NCBI RefSeq assembly: GCF_047730165.1
Contig: NZ_CP159834.1
Span: 2,108,001 to 2,172,000 of the forward strand
Source: Patiriisocius sp047730165
Lineage (GTDB): Bacteria; Bacteroidota; Bacteroidia; Flavobacteriales; Flavobacteriaceae
Length of the DNA: 64,000 nt
Direction: 5' to 3'
The notes below the pieces were generated by a model. That model saw only the letters and a list, made by a program, of their open reading frames with translations, searched no databases and was not told where the DNA came from. Below are positions 25,682 to 35,062 of the stretch, piece after piece. The position numbers and the translations under genes are program-made. Numbering within the stretch: position 1 is the stretch's first letter; each line of letters starts with the position of its first letter.

Positions 25682-27250
25682 ATGAAAAACGTAAAATTTA
25701 TTTATGTCTTTTTATTTGTGACAGCACTTTTTGCTAGTTGCGAAGATGATGACCGCGACACAGATTATGTAAATGGAATTGCTGTACCCTCTAATCTAGA
25801 GCTACAAGTTACATTAACACAAGATAATACTGGAGTGGTTGCTCTTACTCCTTCTGGAGAAAGTGTAGCTGCCTTCAACGTTCAATTTGGTGATAGCAGT
25901 GAAGCAGCAGACATAGTGCCTGGTGAATCTGTATCTCACGTATATGAAGAAGGTACGTTTACCGTGACGGTCTTAGCAACTAATTTAAATGGAGATTCTA
26001 CTTCTCTCACTAGAGAAGTAATTGTTTCATTCTTACCACCAGAAAATCTTGAAATAACAATAACTCCAGTATCTGGAGATGCATTTTCTATTGACGTTTC
26101 TGCTATGGCAGATTTCTCTGTAGGCTTTGAAGTGTATTTTGGAGATGTAGTAGATGAAGGACCCACTCCATTAATGATAGGAGAGGCCGTAATGCATACC
26201 TACGCAGAAGTTGGCACATACACAGTACGTGTTGTAGCACTAGCGGGTGGAGCCGCAACGATAGAAGATACGGTAGAAGTTGTAATTATAAATCCTATTT
26301 TACTTCCTATAGATTTTGAGTCTACATCTATAGAATATTCATTTATAGACTTTGGAGGAGCGATTACTACGCTAGCCGACAATCCAAATGTATCAGGTGA
26401 GAACACGAGTACTAAAGTGGCACAGTTTTTTAAAGAGAATGGTGCAGAAGTCTTTGCAGGAACAGTGATAGAATTAGGAGGTGTTATAGATTTTACGGCA
26501 CTCCAAGACATTAGTATTTCTTCATTGTCTCCTACAGTAGGAGCCACAGTAAAATTAAAACTAGAGAATGGTGTTGATCCTACTATTTCCGCAGAGATAG
26601 ATGCTACTACTGCCGTTGCAAACGCTTGGGAAACCCTATACTTTGATTTTAGCGGCGCAGATTTAACACAAGAATATTCTAAAGTAATTGTATTTTATGA
26701 TTTCGGGAATGTTGGAACAGGAACAAATTTCTTCTTCGATAATATTATGTTATCAGAGGGGGTTCCGAACACGGGTGATGGTGTGACTTTACCTTTAGAT
26801 TTTGAAGATGACACGCTAGATTACGGAATCATTGGTTTTGAAGGCGCAGATTCTGCCATTGAAGCAAATCCATTTATGGAAGGTATCAACACAAGTGAAA
26901 TGGTGTTAAGAACTATTAAAACAGATGGCGCTCAGTTTTATGCTGGAACCGTTGTCGGACTTGATACCCCTATAGATTTTACTACTACGGAAATGATCAA
27001 GTTTAAATCATATTCGCCAAAAGCAGGGATTCCCGTAAAATTACGATTAGAAAATGCTGACAATTCTGTAGGGATTGAAGTAGATGTAAATACGACGGTT
27101 GTAGATGAATGGGAAGAATTAATCTATGATTTCTCAGGGATGACCGCGGGAGCGGATTTTGTAAGAGTTGTTGTTTTTTATGAATTTATCGTAAATCTTC
27201 CAGGAGATGGAAGCACGTACTACTTCGATGATATCACTTTAGAGAATTAA
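25682..27250 (+). CDS. Surface glycan-binding lipoprotein: two PKD-like and two CBM-like modules
   Basis: Stands in the SusE/F position and probably captures laminarin at the surface. The lipoprotein signal ends FASCEDDD (Cys at residue 20), with acidic residues suited to surface export. Residues ~35-120 and ~123-203 are PKD-like domains, with VQFGDSSEAADIVPGESVSHVY as the recognisable part of the first. Residues ~207-360 and ~367-522 are two copies of a jelly-roll-like module ending in FFFDNI and YYFDDI. These modules are the same type as those in the three proteins at 8806, 29127 and 30451. No catalytic motif is visible. It lies 10 bases after susD and 12 before the GH16 gene. Confidence 0.82.
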   Translation: MKNVKFIYVFLFVTALFASCEDDDRDTDYVNGIAVPSNLELQVTLTQDNTGVVALTPSGESVAAFNVQFGDSSEAADIVPGESVSHVYEEGTFTVTVLATNLNGDSTSLTREVIVSFLPPENLEITITPVSGDAFSIDVSAMADFSVGFEVYFGDVVDEGPTPLMIGEAVMHTYAEVGTYTVRVVALAGGAATIEDTVEVVIINPILLPIDFESTSIEYSFIDFGGAITTLADNPNVSGENTSTKVAQFFKENGAEVFAGTVIELGGVIDFTALQDISISSLSPTVGATVKLKLENGVDPTISAEIDATTAVANAWETLYFDFSGADLTQEYSKVIVFYDFGNVGTGTNFFFDNIMLSEGVPNTGDGVTLPLDFEDDTLDYGIIGFEGADSAIEANPFMEGINTSEMVLRTIKTDGAQFYAGTVVGLDTPIDFTTTEMIKFKSYSPKAGIPVKLRLENADNSVGIEVDVNTTVVDEWEELIYDFSGMTAGADFVRVVVFYEFIVNLPGDGSTYYFDDITLEN

Positions 27251-27262
27251 AAAAAAAGAAAG

Positions 27263-28909
27263 ATGAAAAAAATCACATTTGTAATCTTAGCATTAACAAT
27301 GGTCTTTATAGGCTGTGAAGTGGATGACCCTACTTTTGGAGATGTAACTCCACCTAGCAACTTACAACTTAATGTAGCTGTCGCCCAAGATAACTCTGGT
27401 AACGTAACTGTTACTCCTAGTGCAGAGGATGTTATCAACTATCACGTGTATTTTTTATCAGATGCAGAGCCTGTGGTAATAGCAGTTGGCGAAACGGCAG
27501 AATTTAGATACACGCAATCTGGTCAGTATCAACAAATTATTCAAGTAATCGCATATGGTAGAGGTGGAGTGAGCTCTAGTGCTACTGTGTTGGTAGATCT
27601 TGATGTGACACTTAGTATTGATCCTGTCATCTTAAATTTAATTGCAGGTGACGGTTCTAAAAGTTGGATCTGGGATTCTTCAAATGCTGGACATTTTGGC
27701 GTAGGAGATCCAGAAGTAGATTTTCCAGATTTCTTTTCTGCAGCACCTAATCAACTAGATCCATGTATGTATGATGATGTGTTGACTTTCAGTTATGACG
27801 CAGACAACAATTATAGTTTTGAATTACAAGATGTAGATGCTACGTTTATTAACTGGGCAGAGGTTAAACGCTTTTTTCCTGATGCAGCACCTCAAGAGTT
27901 TGTTGATGAATGTCGCGATTTAGGAGATTTATTAGATTTTCAGACAAGTTTTGTAATCATAGAAAATCAAGCAACAGGAGCTTTAGAGCTTGATGTAGAA
28001 AACAGCACATTGTCTTATTGGTCTGGATCCATGGAGTATGAGATTATAGAATTAACAGCAAATAAATTGACCGTAAGAGGACTACAACAACCTTTTGACC
28101 CAACGGGTAATCTACTAGCTTGGTACCACACTTTTATTCCACAAGATGGCGGTGACAATCCACCACCACCTGCTTGTGACTCTGGCGCAACAGGAGATAC
28201 AGGAAGTGGTAATAATGATGTATTAGTTTGGGCAGATGAGTTTGATGTAGATGGACCACCTTGCACTGGTAACTGGTCATACAATGTAGGAACAGGAAGT
28301 AATGGATGGGGAAATGGAGAAACGCAATATTACACAGACAGACCAGAAAATATCATAGTTGAAGATAACATGTTAAAAATTACTGCGCGTCGTGAAGATT
28401 TTAATGGTAGCGAATTTACCTCTTCAAGAATTGTGTCTCAAGATAAATTTGAATTCACTTTTGGTAAAGTAGAAATGCGAGCAAAACTTCCTACCGGCGG
28501 TGGAACTTGGCCAGCTTTATGGATGTTAGGTGCAGATTTTGAAACCAATCCTTGGCCAGCAGCTGGCGAGATAGACATTATGGAACATGTAGGGAATAGT
28601 CAAGATGAAATCTTTTCTACACTGCATTATCCTGGTGCTTCTGGTGGAAACGGTATGAGTAGCTCTACGATAATCCCTGGAGCTTCAGATAATTTTCATA
28701 TTTACAGCGTAGACTGGACCTTAGACTTGATTACTTTCTCTGTAGATGGAACACCATTTTATGTGTTCACCAACAGTGACAACCTCCCTTTTGACAAAGA
28801 CTTTTTCTTAATATTTAATGTAGCAATGGGCGGCGGCTTTGGTGGCGCTATTGATCCTGCATTTATGGAGTCTTCTTTGTTTGTTGATTATGTAAGAATA
28901 TACCAATAG
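27263..28909 (+). CDS. GH16 endo-beta-1,3-glucanase (laminarinase) lipoprotein
   Basis: Cuts beta-1,3(1,4)-glucan at the cell surface before uptake. The lipoprotein signal ends FIGCEVDD (Cys at residue 18). A PKD-like domain covers ~30-115. A second N-terminal domain (~118-300), seen in other Flavobacteriia surface lipoproteins, follows; a proline-rich linker DNPPPPACDSG joins it to the catalytic domain. The GH16 domain (~310-548) has the catalytic signature GEIDIMEHVG: nucleophile E436, D438 and acid/base E441. The ending MESSLFVDYVRIYQ is typical of GH16_3 laminarinases. It is the last gene of the susCD operon. Confidence 0.93.
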   Translation: MKKITFVILALTMVFIGCEVDDPTFGDVTPPSNLQLNVAVAQDNSGNVTVTPSAEDVINYHVYFLSDAEPVVIAVGETAEFRYTQSGQYQQIIQVIAYGRGGVSSSATVLVDLDVTLSIDPVILNLIAGDGSKSWIWDSSNAGHFGVGDPEVDFPDFFSAAPNQLDPCMYDDVLTFSYDADNNYSFELQDVDATFINWAEVKRFFPDAAPQEFVDECRDLGDLLDFQTSFVIIENQATGALELDVENSTLSYWSGSMEYEIIELTANKLTVRGLQQPFDPTGNLLAWYHTFIPQDGGDNPPPPACDSGATGDTGSGNNDVLVWADEFDVDGPPCTGNWSYNVGTGSNGWGNGETQYYTDRPENIIVEDNMLKITARREDFNGSEFTSSRIVSQDKFEFTFGKVEMRAKLPTGGGTWPALWMLGADFETNPWPAAGEIDIMEHVGNSQDEIFSTLHYPGASGGNGMSSSTIIPGASDNFHIYSVDWTLDLITFSVDGTPFYVFTNSDNLPFDKDFFLIFNVAMGGGFGGAIDPAFMESSLFVDYVRIYQ

Positions 28910-28926
28910 TATCAAAATATAAAATT

Positions 28927-28946
28927 CTTTATAGATAGCTATAAAG
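28927..28946 (+). other. Hairpin just after the GH16 gene
   Basis: CTTTATAG - ATAG - CTATAAAG forms a perfect 8-base stem 18 bases after the GH16 stop. There is no T-run, so it may protect the 3' end of the mRNA or be a weak terminator. Confidence 0.35.
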
Positions 28947-29126
28947 TGTGCATCAATAATTCAGAAATTAAAAACAAAGAAATTTGGTCTTTTAATTATT
29001 CATTTTATCTGTTAGTAAATTTTGTCAAAGTAGGCACTTTTGCCGTTCACGAGTGAGATTAGCGTCCGTTTCCGAAATAATACAATGCAGATTACATAAA
29101 GTTTATTTAACCTTAATATTAATATT

Positions 29127-30413
29127 ATGAACAAAATAATTACATTATTATGTGCAATACTACTTTCAACAGTAGGTTTTGCTCAAGTAGCACCAATTGA
29201 TTTTGAAGCAAGTGGAAATGGTGCTTCATGGACTTGGACAGTATTTGAAAATGATTCAAATCCACCGCTTGATATAATAGCAAACCCAGATCCTTCTGGA
29301 GCAAATACTTCTGCTACTGTAGCAAAATTTACTGCCTTAGAAGCGGGTGCACCTTTTGCAGGTGTCGAATCAATGCACGGGTCGGATATTGGAACATTTA
29401 CTTTAGATGCTTCAAACGCCGTTGTTAAAATTATGGTATGGAAGTCGGTAATAAGTGATGTTGGAATTAAATTCGCTACAGCATCCGCAGCATCTGATGG
29501 TGAGATCAAGGTATCTAATACCGTCGTAGAACAATGGGAAGAATTGACATTTGATTTTTCAAGTAGAATTGGTCTCGCTGCATCAACCGACATTGATCAG
29601 ATTGTTGTTTTTCCTGATTTTGATGCGAGAATATCAGATAACATAGTTTATTTTGATTCAATAACTTTTAGTGATGGGCTTGTAGGTGATCCGGTTGCAC
29701 TCCCTGTGGATTTCGAGAATACCAATGCTAATTACAATATTGTAGGTTTTGAAGGAGCTGATTCTGCAATAGAAACAAATCCTGATCAATCTGGTTTAAA
29801 TACTAGTGCCACAGTAGTGAGAACTATTAAAACAGTTGGTTCCCAGTTTTACGCGGGGACTACCCTTTCTTTAAATGTTCCTATTGACTTTTCTACTTCA
29901 GAAAGTATTGCGATAAAAACATGGTCTCCAAAAAATAATATTCCAGTTCGCCTAAAACTAGAAAATGTTAATGGGAGTCAGTTTTTAGAATTAGATGTGA
30001 ACACAACAGTTGATAATCAATGGGAAGAATTAGTATGGGATTTTTCAGGAATGACAGGAGGTATCGATTTCACGAAAGTAATTGTGTTTTTTGAATTTAT
30101 CGAATCTCTTCCTGGTGATGGAAGTACTTATTACTTCGATGATATTAATGTAGTTGGTTCTTTAGGACTGAATGACAATGATTCATTGTCCGTTACTGCT
30201 TTTCCAAATCCAGTGAAAAATGTATGGAATGTTCAGGCGATGGAGGAAATTTTAGAAATAACTATGTATAATACAATCGGACAAAGAGTTCTTAATGCTT
30301 CACCTAATAGCACAACGTATTCGGCTGATCTTTCCTCATTGGAAACTGGTATGTACTTAGTTCAGATCGTCTCCTCAGCAGGTATAAGTACTAAAAGAAT
30401 ATTAAAACAATAA
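29127..30413 (+). CDS. T9SS-secreted protein with two CBM-like modules
   Basis: Likely a secreted or surface-bound glucan-binding protein without enzyme activity. The signal peptide ends GFAQ (residue 20). Residues ~22-185 are a diverged CBM-like module (FDSITF ending). Residues ~190-345 are a second module, close to the repeats of the next gene (IVGFEGADSAIE, GSTYYFDDI). Residues ~350-428 form a type A T9SS sorting domain: AFPNPVKNVWNV, then GMYLVQI, then the basic end STKRILKQ. The gene has its own upstream gap of 217 bases and is followed after 37 bases by the nine-module protein, so the two may share a transcript. Confidence 0.82.
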   Translation: MNKIITLLCAILLSTVGFAQVAPIDFEASGNGASWTWTVFENDSNPPLDIIANPDPSGANTSATVAKFTALEAGAPFAGVESMHGSDIGTFTLDASNAVVKIMVWKSVISDVGIKFATASAASDGEIKVSNTVVEQWEELTFDFSSRIGLAASTDIDQIVVFPDFDARISDNIVYFDSITFSDGLVGDPVALPVDFENTNANYNIVGFEGADSAIETNPDQSGLNTSATVVRTIKTVGSQFYAGTTLSLNVPIDFSTSESIAIKTWSPKNNIPVRLKLENVNGSQFLELDVNTTVDNQWEELVWDFSGMTGGIDFTKVIVFFEFIESLPGDGSTYYFDDINVVGSLGLNDNDSLSVTAFPNPVKNVWNVQAMEEILEITMYNTIGQRVLNASPNSTTYSADLSSLETGMYLVQIVSSAGISTKRILKQ

Positions 30414-30450
30414 AAGTTTATTTGAACTAACTAATCTTAAAAAATATAAT

Positions 30451-33400
30451 ATGAAAAATTTCACATATATATTCATCTTCTTGATTACCTCCGCAGGGTT
30501 TTCTCAGGTTGTTCTCGATTTTGAAGGAGCAGCGCCAGGTTTTGGCGATTTCAATGGGTCTGCGACTCAATTGATTGTTAATCCAGATCCTACAGGTGTA
30601 AATACCACCGCTAATGTTGCTGAAAATGTCGTAGCTGCGAATGCAGCATTTGCAGGAGTTAATATAGTAGCCCCTATTGATCTTACAGTTAATAAGGTAC
30701 TCAGAATGGACGTTTGGTCCCCGCTTGCGGGAATACCCGTATTGTTGAAATTAGAAGGTGGACCAAATCCTCCCATAGAGCGACAAGCAAATTTAACTAC
30801 TACTGGAGCTTGGGAAGAGATCGTATTCGATTTTAGTTCTGAAGGAGCAGTTACTTATGATTCTGTGACAGTATTTATGAATTTCAATATGATAGACGCT
30901 GCAGCACAGACCTACTATTGGGATAATCTTGAATTATTTACTCCTGCCCCAGCAGCTCCATCTTTACCAATAACATTTGAAGGAGGACAACTTCCTGCTT
31001 TCGGAGATTTTGGTGGATCTGCGACACAAGTGATTTCAAATCCAGATGCTACAGGGGTTAATACATCGGCCAATGTTGCTGAGAATATGATACCTGCTAA
31101 TGCAGCTTTTGCTGGAGTTAATTATCCAGTTGGTTTGATTGATCTTTCAACAGATAAAGGGTTTACCATGAATGTATGGTCACCTTTAGTTAATACACCA
31201 GTATTATTAAAATTAGAAAGTTCTACAGGTCTTCCACAAGAGCGATTAGTGAATTTAACTACGACTGGTGCTTGGGAAGAAATAGCTTTTGACTTTAGTG
31301 CACTTACAAATGAGACTTTCGATTCTGTGACTGTATTTATGAACTTTAATCAAGTTGATGCAGTAGCACAGACCTACTATTGGGATAATTTAACACAGGT
31401 TAGTCTTGCCCCAGCAGCTCCATCCTTACCAATAACATTTGAAGGAGGACAACTTCCTGCTTTCGGAGATTTTGGTGGATCTGCGACACAAGTGATTTCA
31501 AATCCAGATGCTACAGGGGTTAATACATCGGCCAATGTTGCTGAGAATATGATACCTGCTAATGCAGCTTTTGCTGGAGTTAATTATCCAGTTGGTTTGA
31601 TTGATCTTTCAACAGATAAAGGGTTTACCATGAATGTATGGTCACCTTTAGTTAATACACCAGTATTATTAAAATTAGAAAGTTCTACAGGTCTTCCACA
31701 AGAGCGGTTAGTGAATTTAACTACGACTGGTGCTTGGGAAGAAATAGCTTTTGACTTTAGTGCACTTACAAATGAGACTTTCGATTCTGTGACTATATTT
31801 ATGAACTTTAATCAAGTTGATGCAGGAGCACAGACTTACTATTGGGATAATTTAACACAGGTTAGTCTTGCCCCAGCAGCTCCATCTTTACCAATAACAT
31901 TTGAAGGAGGACAACTTCCTGCTTTCGGAGATTTTGGTGGATCTGCGACACAAGTGATTTCAAATCCAGATGCTACAGGGGTTAATACATCGGCCAATGT
32001 TGCTGAGAATATGATACCTGCTAATGCAGCTTTTGCTGGAGTTAATTATCCAGTTGGTTTGATTGATCTTTCAACAGATAAAGGGTTTACCATGAATGTA
32101 TGGTCACCTTTAGTTAATACACCAGTATTATTAAAATTAGAAAGTTCTACAGGTCTTCCACAAGAGCGGTTAGTGAATTTAACTACGACTGGTGCTTGGG
32201 AAGAAATAGCTTTTGACTTTAGTGCACTTACAAATGAGACTTTCGATTCTGTGACTGTATTTATGAACTTTAATCAAGTTGATGCAGTAGCACAGACCTA
32301 CTATTGGGATAATTTAACACAGGTTAGTCTTGCTCCAGCAGCTCCAGTCTTTCCATTAACATTTGAAGATTCAGGGATTGATTATGCCCCAATAGGTTTT
32401 GAGGGAGCAGATAGTGTTGTTGAGGCAAATGCAGTTTCAGGAGGTATTAATACAAGTGCTATGGTTCTCAGAACTACAAAAACAGATGGAGCACAATTCT
32501 TTGCAGGAACAGCAATTAACTTAGATGCACCAATAGACTTTTCTTCTTCTGAAATGATTACTATGAAATCATATTCTCCTAAAGCTGGTATTCCAGTTAA
32601 GATGAGATTAGAAAATGCAGATAACAGTGTAGGAGCAGAAGTAGATGTAAATACTACTTTAGTTGATGGTTGGGAAGTTTTAACCTTTGATTTTACAGGA
32701 CAGTCTGCAGCAGCAGATTATGTACGATTAGTTGTGTTTTATGAGTTTGTAGAGGGTCTTCCAGGAGATGGTTCTACGTACTATTTTGATGATGTTGAAG
32801 TTATGACACCTATGTCAAGTGGTCCAGTCTTTCCATTAACATTTGAAGATTCAGGGATTGATTATGCCCCAATAGGTTTTGAGGGAGCAGATAGTGTTGT
32901 TGAGGCAAATGCAGTTTCAGGAGGTATTAATACAAGTGCTATGGTTCTTAGAACTACAAAAACAGATGGAGCACAATTCTTTGCAGGAACAGCAATTAAC
33001 TTAGATGCACCTATAGACTTTTCTTCTTCTGAAATGATTACTATGAAATCATATTCTCCTAAAGCTGGTATTCCAGTTAAGATGAGATTAGAAAATGCAG
33101 ATAACAGTGTAGGAGCAGAAGTAGATGTAAATACTACTTTAGTTGATGGTTGGGAAGTTTTAACCTTTGATTTTACAGGACAGTCTGCAGCAGCAGATTA
33201 TGTACGATTAGTTGTGTTTTATGAGTTTGTAGAGGGTCTTCCAGGAGATGGTTCTACGTACTATTTTGATGATGTTGAAGTTATGACACCTATGTCAAGT
33301 GGTCCAGTCTTTCCATTAACATTTGAAGATTCAGGGATTGATTATGCCCCAATAGGTTTTGAGGGAGCAGATAGTGTTGTTGAGGCAAATGCAGTTTCAG

Positions 33401-34989
33401 GAGGTATTAATACAAGTGCTATGGTTCTCAGAACTACAAAAACAGATGGAGCACAATTCTTTGCAGGAACAGCAATTAACTTAGATGTACCAATAGACTT
33501 TTCTTCTTCTGAAATGATTACTATGAAATCATATTCTCCTAAAGCTGGTATTCCAGTTAAGATGAGATTAGAAAATGCAGATAACAGTGTAGGAGCAGAA
33601 GTAGATGTAAATACTACTTTAGTTGATGGTTGGGAAGTTTTAACCTTTGATTTTACAGGACAGTCTGCAGCAGCAGATTATGTACGATTAGTTGTGTTTT
33701 ATGAGTTTGTAGAGGGTCTTCCAGGAGATGGTTCTACGTACTATTTTGATGATGTTGAAGTTATGACACCTATGTCAAGTGGTCCAGTCTTTCCATTAAC
33801 ATTTGAAGATTCAGGGATTGATTATGCCCCAATAGGTTTTGAGGGAGCAGATAGTGTTGTTGAGGCAAATGCAGTTTCAGGAGGTATTAATACAAGTGCT
33901 ATGGTTCTCAGAACTACAAAAACAGATGGAGCACAATTCTTTGCAGGAACAGCAATTAACTTAGATGCACCAATAGACTTTTCTTCTTCTGAAATGATTA
34001 CTATGAAATCATATTCTCCTAAAGCTGGTATTCCAGTTAAGATTAGATTAGAAAATGCAGATAACAGTGTAGGAGCAGAAGTAGATGTAAATACTACTTT
34101 AGTTGATGGTTGGGAAGTTTTAACTTTTGATTTTACAGGACAGTCTGCAGCAGCAGATTATGTACGATTAGTTGTGTTTTATGAGTTTGTAGAGGGTCTT
34201 CCAGGAGATGGTTCTACGTACTATTTTGATGATGTTGAAGTGGCTCCGGCACCAATGGGTGATCCAGTAGTACTTCCTATTACTTTTGAAGATACGGACG
34301 TAGATTATAACCCAATAGGTTTTGAAGGTGCAGATTCTGTAGTAGAAGCAAATGCGGTTGCTGGCGGTATCAATACCAGTGCAACAGTATTAAGAACTAC
34401 AAAGACAGACGGAGCACAATTCTTTGCTGGAACAGCAATCAATCTAGGAACGCCTATTGATTTTAGCGAATTTGAGGGAATCTCAATGAAGACCTATTCT
34501 CCTAAAGCAGGTATTCCTGTTAAAATGAGATTAGAGAACGCTGATAACTCTGTAGGGATCGAAGTTGATGTGAATACGACCGTTACAGATGAGTGGGAAA
34601 CACTATTATATGACTTCACAGGGATGACCGCAGGAACAGATTTTGTGAGAATTGTAGTATTCTTTGAATTCATAGATGGTCTTCCAGGAGACGGTTCTAC
34701 ATACTATTTTGATGATGTTATGGTCACTAACCCTTTAAGTGTACAAGGTGTAGAGCTTACTTCTGTAGCCGTGTACCCTAACCCAACGATAGACCAGTTA
34801 AACATCGCAGCACAAGTTGCAATCGCTAACATTTCCGTAGTAAATATGCTAGGACAAGAGGTGTTTGCTTCACAGCCAAAAGCAACAAATACACAATTGA
34901 CTTTAGGTTATTTAAATACTGGAATATATCTAGTACATATCTCTGATGACTTCGGAAATGTGAAGACCGTAAAGATTGTTAAAAAATAA
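30451..34989 (+). CDS. Nine-module T9SS-secreted carbohydrate-binding-like protein
   Basis: A 1512-residue secreted protein, probably a multivalent glucan-capturing or cell-surface-tethering protein. The signal peptide ends GFSQ (residue 19). Module A0 covers ~20-170. Three almost identical A modules start at residues 171, 325 and 479 (154 residues each). Four almost identical B modules start at 633, 793, 953 and 1113 (160 residues each), and a diverged B5 spans ~1273-1430. The last ~75 residues are a type A T9SS sorting domain (VYPNPTIDQLNI ... GIYLVHI ... KTVKIVKK). Each module is one jelly-roll-like unit starting with TFE and ending in YYWDN or YYFDD. No catalytic residues are seen. The binding of laminarin is inferred from the locus and from the module on the clan GH-A enzyme. 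Confidence 0.85.
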   Translation: MKNFTYIFIFLITSAGFSQVVLDFEGAAPGFGDFNGSATQLIVNPDPTGVNTTANVAENVVAANAAFAGVNIVAPIDLTVNKVLRMDVWSPLAGIPVLLKLEGGPNPPIERQANLTTTGAWEEIVFDFSSEGAVTYDSVTVFMNFNMIDAAAQTYYWDNLELFTPAPAAPSLPITFEGGQLPAFGDFGGSATQVISNPDATGVNTSANVAENMIPANAAFAGVNYPVGLIDLSTDKGFTMNVWSPLVNTPVLLKLESSTGLPQERLVNLTTTGAWEEIAFDFSALTNETFDSVTVFMNFNQVDAVAQTYYWDNLTQVSLAPAAPSLPITFEGGQLPAFGDFGGSATQVISNPDATGVNTSANVAENMIPANAAFAGVNYPVGLIDLSTDKGFTMNVWSPLVNTPVLLKLESSTGLPQERLVNLTTTGAWEEIAFDFSALTNETFDSVTIFMNFNQVDAGAQTYYWDNLTQVSLAPAAPSLPITFEGGQLPAFGDFGGSATQVISNPDATGVNTSANVAENMIPANAAFAGVNYPVGLIDLSTDKGFTMNVWSPLVNTPVLLKLESSTGLPQERLVNLTTTGAWEEIAFDFSALTNETFDSVTVFMNFNQVDAVAQTYYWDNLTQVSLAPAAPVFPLTFEDSGIDYAPIGFEGADSVVEANAVSGGINTSAMVLRTTKTDGAQFFAGTAINLDAPIDFSSSEMITMKSYSPKAGIPVKMRLENADNSVGAEVDVNTTLVDGWEVLTFDFTGQSAAADYVRLVVFYEFVEGLPGDGSTYYFDDVEVMTPMSSGPVFPLTFEDSGIDYAPIGFEGADSVVEANAVSGGINTSAMVLRTTKTDGAQFFAGTAINLDAPIDFSSSEMITMKSYSPKAGIPVKMRLENADNSVGAEVDVNTTLVDGWEVLTFDFTGQSAAADYVRLVVFYEFVEGLPGDGSTYYFDDVEVMTPMSSGPVFPLTFEDSGIDYAPIGFEGADSVVEANAVSGGINTSAMVLRTTKTDGAQFFAGTAINLDVPIDFSSSEMITMKSYSPKAGIPVKMRLENADNSVGAEVDVNTTLVDGWEVLTFDFTGQSAAADYVRLVVFYEFVEGLPGDGSTYYFDDVEVMTPMSSGPVFPLTFEDSGIDYAPIGFEGADSVVEANAVSGGINTSAMVLRTTKTDGAQFFAGTAINLDAPIDFSSSEMITMKSYSPKAGIPVKIRLENADNSVGAEVDVNTTLVDGWEVLTFDFTGQSAAADYVRLVVFYEFVEGLPGDGSTYYFDDVEVAPAPMGDPVVLPITFEDTDVDYNPIGFEGADSVVEANAVAGGINTSATVLRTTKTDGAQFFAGTAINLGTPIDFSEFEGISMKTYSPKAGIPVKMRLENADNSVGIEVDVNTTVTDEWETLLYDFTGMTAGTDFVRIVVFFEFIDGLPGDGSTYYFDDVMVTNPLSVQGVELTSVAVYPNPTIDQLNIAAQVAIANISVVNMLGQEVFASQPKATNTQLTLGYLNTGIYLVHISDDFGNVKTVKIVKK
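30961..32346 (+). repeat. Tandem repeat A: three copies of 462 bp inside the nine-module gene
   Basis: Units start at 30961, 31423 and 31885, an exact period of 462 bp (154 codons). Only a few bases differ between copies (for example GCAGTAGCA against GCAGGAGCA, and GTATTT against ATATTT near the unit ends). Near-identity, including third codon positions, shows recent duplication or gene conversion. Confidence 0.95.
32347..34266 (+). repeat. Tandem repeat B: four copies of 480 bp inside the nine-module gene
   Basis: Units start at 32347, 32827, 33307 and 33787, an exact period of 480 bp (160 codons). Differences are single bases, such as CTCAGA/CTTAGA, GCACCAATA/GCACCTATA, one GATGCA to GATGTA and one AAGATG to AAGATT. 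A fifth, clearly older unit (from ~34267) has many synonymous changes, so only the first four are recent copies. Confidence 0.95.
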
Positions 34990-35000
34990 AACCTTATCGG

Positions 35001-35030
35001 GGGCGGTGTAAAACATGCCGCCCTTTATTT
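35001..35030 (+). terminator. Rho-independent terminator after the nine-module gene
   Basis: GGGCGG (35001-35006) pairs with CCGCCC (35018-35023), with an inner TGT/ACA pairing, and is followed by TTTATTT. It lies 11 bases after the stop codon and should separate this gene from the next. Confidence 0.8.
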
Positions 35031-35062
35031 AAAATTGATGATTAATTAAAATTTAAAAAAAA

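Noticed and set aside
30961..34266. CRISPR array as explanation of the tandem repeats
   Set aside because: Units are 462 and 480 bp, in frame and protein-coding, with no unique spacers.
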